Source: Vulcanimicrobiota bacterium (GTDB lineage Bacteria; Vulcanimicrobiota; JAJTBE01). From it: a DNA stretch of 57,002 nt. A program made the translations under genes and the position numbers. The notes under the pieces were generated by a model, which saw nothing but the letters and a program-made list of their open reading frames with translations, had not been told where the DNA came from and made no database searches. Shown here piece after piece: positions 41,579 to 49,301 of this stretch (its first letter is position 1; every line of letters starts with the position of its first letter). The stretch is taken from positions 1 through 57,002 of the forward strand of contig JAIORV010000161.1 of the NCBI GenBank assembly GCA_021107945.1, written 5' to 3'.

Positions 41579-44389
41579 ATGAAAACAGGAAAGATGCCTG
41601 CAAATTTGATATTTCGGATACTTTTTTTCACGTTTGCTATTTTTTTATTTGTTTTCTTTTCTTTTAATAAATATAGATTTACATGTTATGCACAAACCGA
41701 AAAAATCACACCTGCCGACAAACATAATAGTCCAGCAAATAGTTATAAGGAATCTCTCGTAAACGGGCACATTGCATTCTGGGCCGTAAGGGAACCGCTG
41801 GTTAAAATATGGAAATGGGCGGAGATTATTACATACGAAAATCTCAGAAATCTTCCGGAGAATTTATCATTCAAACCCAAAAAAAGAAGAATGGATAACA
41901 TTAAAAACAGGTTGTCCTCGCTAAATTGTCTTTCTTCCAATGATTCAATTCAATCGGACTTCCGGTTGAAACCGCTCAATAATGATAAGCGGAATAATTT
42001 CAACAATATCAATCGGCCAAAACTTGACGGGGACAGTTTTTACGACGATTTTAACCGTCCTGAGATGGTCGGCAGGATGAGAAAAGACAGGGGTAATTTT
42101 CTGATTCCCATGTCAAAACAAACCGGGGTTCTCTCAAATAAATCTGATTCCCACAAAACCCCGTTTTTAGAAAACGAAACCGACAGATTTCATAAAAAAC
42201 TTTCATACCTTTCCCGGCAGTCGGGAGATTTCAGCATTGACCGGAATAATAAAGACGATAATCAAAACGAAGAAGATTCACCAACAAAAAAGGAAAAGCG
42301 AAAAAGATGGTATCGGCGGGAGTCTCTATGTAAAGAGAAGAAGGTGAAAAATAAAGAGGACAAGAGGGAATTAAAGACACTCACCCTCGAAGATACGGAG
42401 GGACCCCAGCGTATAAACATCAAAGCTGACGAGGTAAGATATCACAGGGGTATAACTACCGCCAGGGGAAACGTTACTGTTGAAAATCGCGGCGTAAAAA
42501 TTAAGGCGGATAAAATTCAATATAACAAGTATTCAAAAGAAATACTCGCCGATGGAAAAGTGACAATCCAAAAGGGTGAGGACGGGATCACGGGAAGTTC
42601 CCTGAAATATAATCCCGTAACGCTTGAAGCTGATATCAAAGACGCTTACGGTCACGCAAAAGATATTGCAGTGGGGGATGTAAAACTCAAAAGAACGATA
42701 TTTTTCTGGGGCAAGCAGGTTCAATGGAAGCAGGGAGTGATTTGCATAAAAAAGGGAGCGGTAACTTCATGCGATCTGCCTCCACCCGATAGCCATTACC
42801 GGATAACCGGTGAGGAAATAATTATTTACCCTAAGGAAAAGATGATCGTGCGAAACGCCCGATTTTTCCTTGGCAAAAGTCAACTGCTTGGTTTGAAGAA
42901 CATGGTATTCCCACTTCGCCAGCGCGACCCAAGGACGAGTCAATCCTTCATACCGAAAATCGGCAGAAACGAGCAGGAAGGATTGTATGTCAAGGAAGCT
43001 GTGAGTTATCTATGGGGAAAGAAAGATTACGGAGTTCTTCACCTTGACTGGTTCCGCAAGGTGGGAATAGGTGCGGGAATAGAGCATTACTATCATCTTG
43101 GGGACAGGGGCGCGGGCAAGGTTTATTACTACAGGATGGGCTCTTCGACCTCGCCCACAAACCGCTATAATTTTACAAACAGGGTATATTACAAGTTTCC
43201 CAACAATTTTTTCGTTTCCCTCAACTACTCCAGCGAACGCTATGAGTATCCCGAGTACTCTTCCCCCAACATCAAAAATGTGGACTTCTATGTAAGTCAT
43301 TTCACAGACAAAACAAGAACCGCTCTTCATATCCAGGATTACATATTAGGCTCAAACAGGAACTACGGGTTCAATTTTCTCAACCGCTATGAGATTAACG
43401 AGAGGTTGCATTCACAGATGGTTGTGGATTACCTGTCCTCGGAAACTTCGCTCAAGAGGCTTTACCGGCTGAACACTCTGGGAAGACTGGTGCAAAGAGG
43501 AGACGTCTTCGATTCATCTCTTACTTTTGACTATACCTGGGGAGATCGGAAATTCTATGTAAACCGACAGCCCGAGGTAGCAATAAGAAGCAGGGATTTT
43601 AAGGCGGGACCTATCGATTACCGTGTTTCAATGGCAGTGGGAAGCTTCCGGGAAATGCCCTCGGATATTTCCACTATAAGATCCGATATAAAACTCAGCA
43701 TGCTCAACAAGGTCTATCCCATCTCAAGCTCGACCGATTTCTCCGTGGCAGGTGGATTGCGCCAGCTTCTATATGAACAGGGACATAAGAAATATATTGT
43801 GAGAACCCATGCAAACCTGGAACAGAAACTGGGCAAGAATATAAGCGTATTGGCAACCCATTACTTCCAGGACAAAGAAGGGCACTCACCAATTGCCCTT
43901 GATTATTTCGACGACTATAATGTTATGGGAGGAACCCTTGAATATTGCAACCTGAAAAACCTCAGAATGCAGTTGACCGGCGGGTATGATCTCGAACACA
44001 AGCAATACCAGTCAATGATCCCAAGGCTCGAATACTGCCCCACCATAGGAAGCAGGATGATATTCAGCTCCAATTACGACGTGAAGCATAAGCAATGGAT
44101 GAATATCGACGGTGAGGTGGGAATGAAGCTGAGCAAGCAGGTGGGATTGAAATATTGGGGACTTTATGATCTGAACAACAAGAGGATGACATATCAGAAC
44201 TATGTCGTGGAATTCGACTCCCACGACTTCGCCACACGATTTATCTACAAGGGATCACAGGGAGAAGTCTGGCTCTCGGCGACCATTAAAGGTTTCCCGT
44301 ATGATAAGATTGAAGTGGGGCCTGATGAGGACAGGAATATTGTTGACAAGAGCCTCCTTGAAAGAGCGCCTGATGAAGAGGATCTGTGA
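41579..44389 (+). CDS. lptD: LptD/OstA-like outer-membrane LPS assembly protein
   Basis: This protein of about 936 residues has an N-terminal hydrophobic segment (LIFRILFFTFAIFLFVFF) ending in a probable cleavage site near CYAQ. The LptA-like (OstA) domain spans about 270-420: INIKADEVRYHRGITTARGN, VKIKADKIQYNKYSKEI, and the LptD phrase TSCDLPPPDSHYRITGEEI. The rest is rich in aromatic, alternating strands, a beta-barrel that would place LPS in the outer membrane. Between the signal and the OstA domain lies an unusual 200-residue polar stretch rich in Asn, Lys, Asp and Ser. Starts at GTG 41570 or ATG 41594 (AGGAAAG before it) are also possible. No lptE or surA is near. Homology is clear, the function is by family. 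Confidence 0.85.
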   Translation: MKTGKMPANLIFRILFFTFAIFLFVFFSFNKYRFTCYAQTEKITPADKHNSPANSYKESLVNGHIAFWAVREPLVKIWKWAEIITYENLRNLPENLSFKPKKRRMDNIKNRLSSLNCLSSNDSIQSDFRLKPLNNDKRNNFNNINRPKLDGDSFYDDFNRPEMVGRMRKDRGNFLIPMSKQTGVLSNKSDSHKTPFLENETDRFHKKLSYLSRQSGDFSIDRNNKDDNQNEEDSPTKKEKRKRWYRRESLCKEKKVKNKEDKRELKTLTLEDTEGPQRINIKADEVRYHRGITTARGNVTVENRGVKIKADKIQYNKYSKEILADGKVTIQKGEDGITGSSLKYNPVTLEADIKDAYGHAKDIAVGDVKLKRTIFFWGKQVQWKQGVICIKKGAVTSCDLPPPDSHYRITGEEIIIYPKEKMIVRNARFFLGKSQLLGLKNMVFPLRQRDPRTSQSFIPKIGRNEQEGLYVKEAVSYLWGKKDYGVLHLDWFRKVGIGAGIEHYYHLGDRGAGKVYYYRMGSSTSPTNRYNFTNRVYYKFPNNFFVSLNYSSERYEYPEYSSPNIKNVDFYVSHFTDKTRTALHIQDYILGSNRNYGFNFLNRYEINERLHSQMVVDYLSSETSLKRLYRLNTLGRLVQRGDVFDSSLTFDYTWGDRKFYVNRQPEVAIRSRDFKAGPIDYRVSMAVGSFREMPSDISTIRSDIKLSMLNKVYPISSSTDFSVAGGLRQLLYEQGHKKYIVRTHANLEQKLGKNISVLATHYFQDKEGHSPIALDYFDDYNVMGGTLEYCNLKNLRMQLTGGYDLEHKQYQSMIPRLEYCPTIGSRMIFSSNYDVKHKQWMNIDGEVGMKLSKQVGLKYWGLYDLNNKRMTYQNYVVEFDSHDFATRFIYKGSQGEVWLSATIKGFPYDKIEVGPDEDRNIVDKSLLERAPDEEDL

Positions 44390-44462
44390 AAAAGGGTTGT
44401 TAACACAGAGAGCGCGGAGTTCGCAGATGATTTAAAATTACGAAATTGTTATTATTAAATTT

Positions 44463-44631
44463 TAACTATTCAGCCCCCTTATGAGTATGAATTTTAAACA
44501 TCGATTTCAAAGCGTTTAATGCCGGTCGGGAGACCGGCCTCTACCCAATATTTTATGGAATTATAATTGTATGAAGTGTTAACTTTATTTAAAACTCTGC
44601 GTCCTCCGCGTTCTCTGCGGTGAATAGTTAC
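44463..44631 (-). mobile_element. MITE-like composite repeat, inverted copy
   Basis: The ends are TAACTATTCA (44463-44472) and TGAATAGTTA (44621-44630), a 10-base inverted repeat. Inside, reading the minus strand, are CCGCAGAGAACGCGGAGGACGCAGAG, an AT spacer, GGTAGAGGCCGGTCTCCCGACCGGC and GGGGGCTG, in the same order as 19625-19794 and 10539-10694. The arm GCCGGTC-GGGA-GACCGGC is a perfect hairpin. It ends 34 bases before the oxidoreductase ATG. Confidence 0.75.
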
Positions 44632-44664
44632 TATCAAAATATAAAATTTTATAGAGGTCATATT

Positions 44665-45651
44665 ATGAAACAATATAAAGTGGGAATGATAGGATATGGA
44701 TACTGGGGCAAGATTCTGCTCAGGTATTTCAGGAAACACCCGGGGTTCAATGTTAAGTCTATCGCCACAAGACACCCCGACAGGATCAAGAGCGATATTC
44801 CCGCCGGGACAATTGCCTGCTTGCCTGATGAGATTATCAATGATGAAGAAATCGATGCCGTTATAATCGCAACGCCAATCGGCACTCACTTTGAACCGGC
44901 GAAAAAAGCGCTTGATAATGGGAAGCATCTGTTTATGGAGAAGCCTTTGACGCTGAATCCGGAGGAAGCTGAGCAGTTAGCCCGGATTGCCCGGAAAAAC
45001 GGACTCCACATCTTCACCGATTATATATTCACATTCTCTCCCGCCATATTGAAGATGATTTCCCTTATTGAAGAAGGTGCGGTGGGAAAAGTTACAGGTT
45101 CGAGTTTTCATGTTCGCCAACTGGGGCATTTCTCTAAGAATAATGTATATGTTGACCTCGGATGCCATATCCTCAGCGTGCTTGACCTCATCACCCCGCT
45201 CAACAAACTGGAATTCACCCGGTCTGACATATTGAGCCATGACGGCTTCGTGGAAACCGGCGTTATAGGATTCCGACCTGCAGTAGGGGCTTCCAGCCCC
45301 GATGAATCCAGATCCAAAAAATCCTCCACCTATAAACCCGACGGAATCACCGGCATCATCTGTCTTTCCTTCAACCACCCGATAAAAGAAAGGAATATGG
45401 CGATCTATGGTGATCTGGGTACAATTGTGTATGACATGATGCAGGAAAAGCCCTTGCAGATTCTTCATTATGGTTTTGATCGGGAAAAAACCAGGGATCC
45501 TATCGAAAAAAAGATAACATATTTTGATTTTGATGAATTCAATACTGTTAAAGAGGTTGTGGATGGATTTTACAGGGACCTGACAGGAAAATTCCCTTCA
45601 AACCTTGATATGTCAATGAGGGTGACGGAAATACTTCAAAAATTTCGGTAA
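44665..45651 (+). CDS. Gfo/Idh/MocA family oxidoreductase
   Basis: This NAD(P)-dependent sugar-type dehydrogenase has 328 residues. The Rossmann motif is VGMIGYGYWGKILLRYF (GxGxxG), followed by DAVIIATPIGTHFEPAKKAL and the catalytic-Lys motif LFMEKPLTLNPEEAEQL, all typical. The C-terminal domain would bind a UDP- or deoxy-sugar. The start ATG 44665 has GAGGT 9 bases upstream. The segment AVGASSPDESRSKKSSTYKP (about 208-228) contains a dispersed hairpin repeat in frame and is probably a surface loop. The role in surface glycan synthesis is inferred from family. It has its own gap with a MITE-like repeat upstream, and tRNA-Ser follows. Confidence 0.88.
   Translation: MKQYKVGMIGYGYWGKILLRYFRKHPGFNVKSIATRHPDRIKSDIPAGTIACLPDEIINDEEIDAVIIATPIGTHFEPAKKALDNGKHLFMEKPLTLNPEEAEQLARIARKNGLHIFTDYIFTFSPAILKMISLIEEGAVGKVTGSSFHVRQLGHFSKNNVYVDLGCHILSVLDLITPLNKLEFTRSDILSHDGFVETGVIGFRPAVGASSPDESRSKKSSTYKPDGITGIICLSFNHPIKERNMAIYGDLGTIVYDMMQEKPLQILHYGFDREKTRDPIEKKITYFDFDEFNTVKEVVDGFYRDLTGKFPSNLDMSMRVTEILQKFR
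45283..45302 (+). repeat. GTAG hairpin repeat inside the oxidoreductase frame
   Basis: GTAGGGGCTTCCAGCCCCGA: GTAG foot, then GGGCT-TCC-AGCCC arms. The inverted form is intergenic at 33875-33890. In the oxidoreductase it is translated as VGASSPD without a frame change. Confidence 0.85.
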
Positions 45652-45678
45652 TAAATTATAAAATTTTATCAAAAAGAC

Positions 45679-45707
45679 TTGACCAATTGGCAAATATCAA
45701 TTAAAAT
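45679..45707 (+). promoter_or_regulatory. Promoter of tRNA-Ser
   Basis: TTGACC (45679-45684) and TAAAAT (45702-45707), 17 bases apart, lie 20 bases upstream of the tRNA. Both boxes differ from consensus by one base. Confidence 0.75.
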
Positions 45708-45727
45708 ATTGCCGGTAGAATGTTGTC

Positions 45728-45814
45728 GGAGAGTTGGCTGAGAGGTCGAAAGCGGCGGTCTTGAAAACCGTTGTGGGCGCGAGTCCACCGGGGGTTCGAA
45801 TCCCTCACTCTCCG
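45728..45814 (+). tRNA. tRNA-Ser (anticodon TGA)
   Basis: This is a class II tRNA with a long variable arm. The acceptor stem GGAGAGT (45728-45734) pairs with ACTCTCC (45807-45813), with G as discriminator. The D arm has TTGGCTGAGAGG, the anticodon loop is CTTGAAA (TGA), and the variable stem (GTGGGC...GTCCAC) is as expected for Ser. The T arm has GGGTTCGAATCCC. CCA is not encoded. It reads UCA and, by wobble, other UCN codons. Confidence 0.95.
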
Positions 45815-46670
45815 CTTTTTAGTTCCCCCCTTTTTTCACCGCAGAGATCGCAGAGGATTTACACTTTTTTAACCACGAAGGCACGGAGGGCACGAAGATT
45901 TTTTTTAAAATGATAATTAAAGAAAAAGTCCTCATTTTCCGATAAAACCAATTCCTTATTTCCTCGGAGGAGACATATTCCTCATCATCCCTACTCCTGA
46001 TTTTATTATGGGGAAGCCACTGAAGTGGCTAAAAAAGTAAAGGGGGTGGGACTCCTTTCTTTCCCCCGGTTGAAACCGGGGGTTATTCTCATGGGACGAA
46101 TCCCTTTTGTTCTTCCATTATCCATCCCCCTACACATGAGGGGAGAGAAATGAGAAGCGTGAAGTGACGGCATCCATTTTCAAAACCCCATTCCCCTCCG
46201 TGTCCTCCGTGGCTTTGTGGTAAAACAAAAATCCTCTGTGGTCTCTGTGTCCTCTGTGGTGAAAAAAACACATACATCCTGCACTATCCGTTTATCGGGA
46301 TGGGGAAAGGGAAAGGGGAAAGGGGACATGGGAAACGAGATCCATTATCCGTCATCCATTATCCAATATCCATTATCCAATATCCATTATCCGTTTTCCG
46401 AATCCCTCTGTGGTCTTTGCGGTGATAAATTACATCCGCTATCAGTCCTCTATTATTTTCTTCGTGTTCTCCGTGGCTTCGTGGTAAAAAAACAGATCCG
46501 GTCTCCGTTTTCCTGATTTCCTAATTTCCTTAGAGGAAACCGATTCCTCATCCCCTCATTATCAAAATTCTTACTTTCCTAACAGGAAAAAGGTTGTCAA
46601 TTCTTTAATATTATCATGAATAACTAGGAAAAGCTGGAATCGGTAATCAGTCTTGAAAGGGGATGTAGAG
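45815..46670. repeat. Large repeat cluster between tRNA-Ser and the symporter gene
   Basis: More than 800 bases are almost entirely repeats: CCGCAGAGATCGCAGAGG and CACGGAGGGCACGAAG (45840-45900); GA-loop hairpins AGCCACT-GA-AGTGGCT (46015-46030) and CCCCCGGTT-GA-AACCGGGGG (46063-46082); inverted TCCGTGTCCTCCGTGG and TCTCTGTGTCCTCTGTGG runs (46195-46265); TATCCATTATCC words (46340-46395); TCTCCGTGGCTTCGTGG (46465-46485); TTTCCTAATTTCC (46515-46570). No ORF has an RBS. TTGTCA at 46594 could belong to a weak promoter of the symporter. Confidence 0.75.
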
Positions 46671-48344
46671 TTGTCAGTTATTGATATCACCATTCTTTTA
46701 GCATATTTTGCGGTCGTAGGGGGAATAGGCTACTGGTCGAGCAAGAAAAGCCAGAAAGACTCACAGTCTTACTTCCTTGGAGGAAGCGGCATAGGCTGGA
46801 TGGCAATCGGGGCAAGTCTGTTCGCATCAAACATCTCGGCGGAGCACTTTATCGGGCTTGCCGGAAGCGGTGCATCCAGCGGACTGGCGGTAGGTCAATT
46901 CGAATGGATTGCCTGTATTATCCTTCTTCTTCTTGGCTGGTTTTTTGTGCCGTTCTATCTGAGTACCGGTGTTTTCACGATGCCGGAATTCCTGGAAAGA
47001 AGATTTAACAAAGGATGCCGTAATTACCTATCGGCGATTTCACTTATCGCCTATATCTTCACAAAAGTGAGTGTAGCTCTCTGGGCCGGTGCCAAGGTAC
47101 TGGAAGTCATTCTGGGATGGAATATTTATGTGGGCGCTATCGTCCTCATCCTGGCTACCGGAGCTTATACTATCTTTGGAGGGTTGCGCGCCGTTATATA
47201 CACTGACTTCCTCCAGGCCTTCATCCTTATAGGCGGCGGAATTATGCTTACAACAATAGCGGTTTCACAAGCAGGCGGTCTCGGAGTGATGACGGCCAAG
47301 CTTGCGCCCTCGTTCTGGAGCGTCTGGCAACCCATTAACCATCCCGACTTCCCATGGACGGGCATATTATTCGGAGCGCCTATACTTGGGATCTGGTACT
47401 GGTGCACGGACCAGATGATCGTCCAGAGAACGCTAGCGGCAAAGGATGTCACAGACGCAAGGCGAGCCACTCTCTTTGCCGGTTATCTCAAGATCCTGCC
47501 TGTGTTTATCCTTGTTCTTCCCGGTCTTGCGGGAGCGATTATCTATCCGGGAATAAAACCCAATGCAATGTACGCAACGATGGTTAACAACCTGCTTCCG
47601 GTGGGTGTAAAAGGATTGGTTGTTGCTGCGCTCCTTGCAGCTCTTATGAGCTCGCTCTCCAGTGTGTTTAACAGCAGCTCGACTCTTGCTGTTATGGACT
47701 TTTACAAGGAATATCGCCCGAATGCCAGCGAGAAAGAATTGGTGCGGGCGGGGCAAGTGGCAACCTGTTTTCTTGTAGTTGTTGGTTTTCTATGGCTTCC
47801 CTTTATCGGGAAAATGAGTGAACAGCTCTTTGTCTATCTGCAATCGGTTCAGGCATATATCTCTCCTCCAATTGCAGTCGTGTTTCTCGTGGGTCTGTTG
47901 TGGAAACGAGTGAACGGGAAGGGAGCGCTTGCCGCACTTATTAGCGGCTTTGTGTTAGGAGCGTTCCGCTTTATTGTCGAACTGGGCGTGAAAGGCGGAT
48001 GGGTAACAAATGCCCTCCTGATTAAACTTGCAAAAATCAATTTCCTCCATTTTGCGATTATCCTGTTCGTGATTTCAGGGGCAATTTTGATTATTGTAAG
48101 CCTGCTTACTGAAAAACCCTCGGAGGAGAAATTGAGTATGTTCAAGGTGGAGAAGGAAGAAGTCTTGACTCATCCAGCCAACAGACTCAATATCGCTCTT
48201 ACGATTCTGCTTGTAGCGATAGTCCTTCTGCTATGGGCAATATTCAGCCCGCTGCCGCTTAACACCGCACTTATAAGCATTCTGCTTGTTGTGGCGTTGT
48301 GGAACCTGATAAGTCCGTACATGTTGAAAAAACAAACCGAATAG
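46671..48344 (+). CDS. Sodium:solute symporter (SSS family, SGLT-like)
   Basis: This inner-membrane sodium symporter has about 557 residues and 13-14 membrane segments. The start region (AYFAVVGGIGYWSSKKS, QSYFLGGSGIGW, ASLFASNISAEHFIGLAGSG) is the SSS signature with the unwound first helix. GGLRAVIYTDFLQ and AALMSSLSSVFNSSSTLAVMDFYKEY, the sodium-site region, are strongly like SGLT/vSGLT sugar transporters. The substrate is probably a sugar or inositol, by similarity only. TTG 46671 is the likely start, because AAAGGGG ends 7 bases before it; an upstream TTG at 46653 is unsupported. A strong terminator follows. Confidence 0.93.
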   Translation: MSVIDITILLAYFAVVGGIGYWSSKKSQKDSQSYFLGGSGIGWMAIGASLFASNISAEHFIGLAGSGASSGLAVGQFEWIACIILLLLGWFFVPFYLSTGVFTMPEFLERRFNKGCRNYLSAISLIAYIFTKVSVALWAGAKVLEVILGWNIYVGAIVLILATGAYTIFGGLRAVIYTDFLQAFILIGGGIMLTTIAVSQAGGLGVMTAKLAPSFWSVWQPINHPDFPWTGILFGAPILGIWYWCTDQMIVQRTLAAKDVTDARRATLFAGYLKILPVFILVLPGLAGAIIYPGIKPNAMYATMVNNLLPVGVKGLVVAALLAALMSSLSSVFNSSSTLAVMDFYKEYRPNASEKELVRAGQVATCFLVVVGFLWLPFIGKMSEQLFVYLQSVQAYISPPIAVVFLVGLLWKRVNGKGALAALISGFVLGAFRFIVELGVKGGWVTNALLIKLAKINFLHFAIILFVISGAILIIVSLLTEKPSEEKLSMFKVEKEEVLTHPANRLNIALTILLVAIVLLLWAIFSPLPLNTALISILLVVALWNLISPYMLKKQTE

Positions 48345-48391
48345 TTTAAAAGGTATATTCGTTATTATTACATCTTAACATAAAAAGCAAG

Positions 48392-48426
48392 GCTGTCAGT
48401 CTCTATCATCGAGTCTGACAGCTTTT
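48392..48426 (+). terminator. Intrinsic terminator of the symporter gene
   Basis: The perfect stem GCTGTCAG (48392-48399) / CTGACAGC (48415-48422), with an inner CTC/GAG pairing in the loop, is followed by TTTT. It lies 48 bases after the symporter stop. Confidence 0.85.
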
Positions 48427-48506
48427 AATTCGTAGGAATGGCATATTTTTATTTTTTTCAAGTATCTGCGGAGCGGAAAAGCGACAAGAAAGCGAGGATT
48501 GAAGCA

Positions 48507-48971
48507 ATGAAAGAGAAATATGAATCGAAAGAAAGTCATAAGTGGCATGGAGTTGAATTGAATAAGCTTGTATGGAAGCTTCTGGAAAAGAAGGAGAGAA
48601 CACCGGGAGAAGACGACACTATAATTCACGCGTCGCATGCCTCTTTTTATCATTGGGGCAAGGCGGGCACTGTAGTAAATATTGCCAGGGGATACCGGTT
48701 ATTATCTCATGTGTATGCCGTGTTAAATAAATCCGTGCCTGCCCTCATCTATGCAAAAAAGTGCATGGAAGTAACGGATAAGAACAAGCTCAAGGATTTT
48801 GATCTGGCTTATGCTTATGAGGCGATGTCACGCGCTTATGCAGTAGGCGGAAACAAAGCCAATTATGAGAAATATATGAAGTTGGCAAAGAATGCCGGAG
48901 AAGAAATCAAGAATGATGAGGATAGGAAGATATTTATGGCTACTGTTCAGACCACCACACTATTTGGGTAG
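48507..48971 (+). CDS. Conserved hypothetical helical protein
   Basis: This protein of about 154 residues is helical throughout and TPR-like (GYRLLSHVYAVLNKSVPALI, YAYEAMSRAYAVGGNKANYE). The phrase ASHASFYHWGKAG followed by VNIARGYRLLSHVYAVL is one I associate with a widespread family of uncharacterised bacterial proteins, whose N-terminus begins near HKWHGVELN. I therefore prefer ATG 48507 (GAGG 9 bases before) to ATG 48438. There is no signal peptide or membrane helix. It stands alone after the symporter terminator. Confidence 0.7.
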   Translation: MKEKYESKESHKWHGVELNKLVWKLLEKKERTPGEDDTIIHASHASFYHWGKAGTVVNIARGYRLLSHVYAVLNKSVPALIYAKKCMEVTDKNKLKDFDLAYAYEAMSRAYAVGGNKANYEKYMKLAKNAGEEIKNDEDRKIFMATVQTTTLFG

Positions 48972-49301
48972 AGGATAGTCTCCTGGCCAGCCTGAAACGG
49001 TGTGAAATCGAGTTTGGAGAGTTCTTCCTGCAAGAGAGGTCTGAATAAATACTATTTATGCAGTATTTCAAATCAGGACCATGGTTTAATACCCATTTGC
49101 GTTCATAACGTTATTTCGCGGCTGGGCGTTTTCCCTTATTTATCGGGATTGGGAAACCCCGATAAACGATGGTTTCCTGATTCCGATAATGTAGTCCGCC
49201 GTTGACCACCATTGTCCGTCGTTCGTCGTTGTTGAATGCCGTTTAATATTACCTTTTCCGCCTTTGGGAAAAGGCTCCTGCAATTGGGGTCTGCCCCGTT
49301 A
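48972..49301. repeat. Gap with half a composite repeat
   Basis: Bases 48963-49052 match the right half of the MITE-like composite (TTTGGGTAGAGG...CCTGGCCAGCCTGAAACGGTGTGAAATCG...CTGAATAAATAC) and include the stop region of the preceding gene. Further on is TTTATCGGG...CCCCGATAAA (about 49138-49167), a hairpin, and a CCGTCGTTCGTCGTTG block. No gene is seen. Confidence 0.6.
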
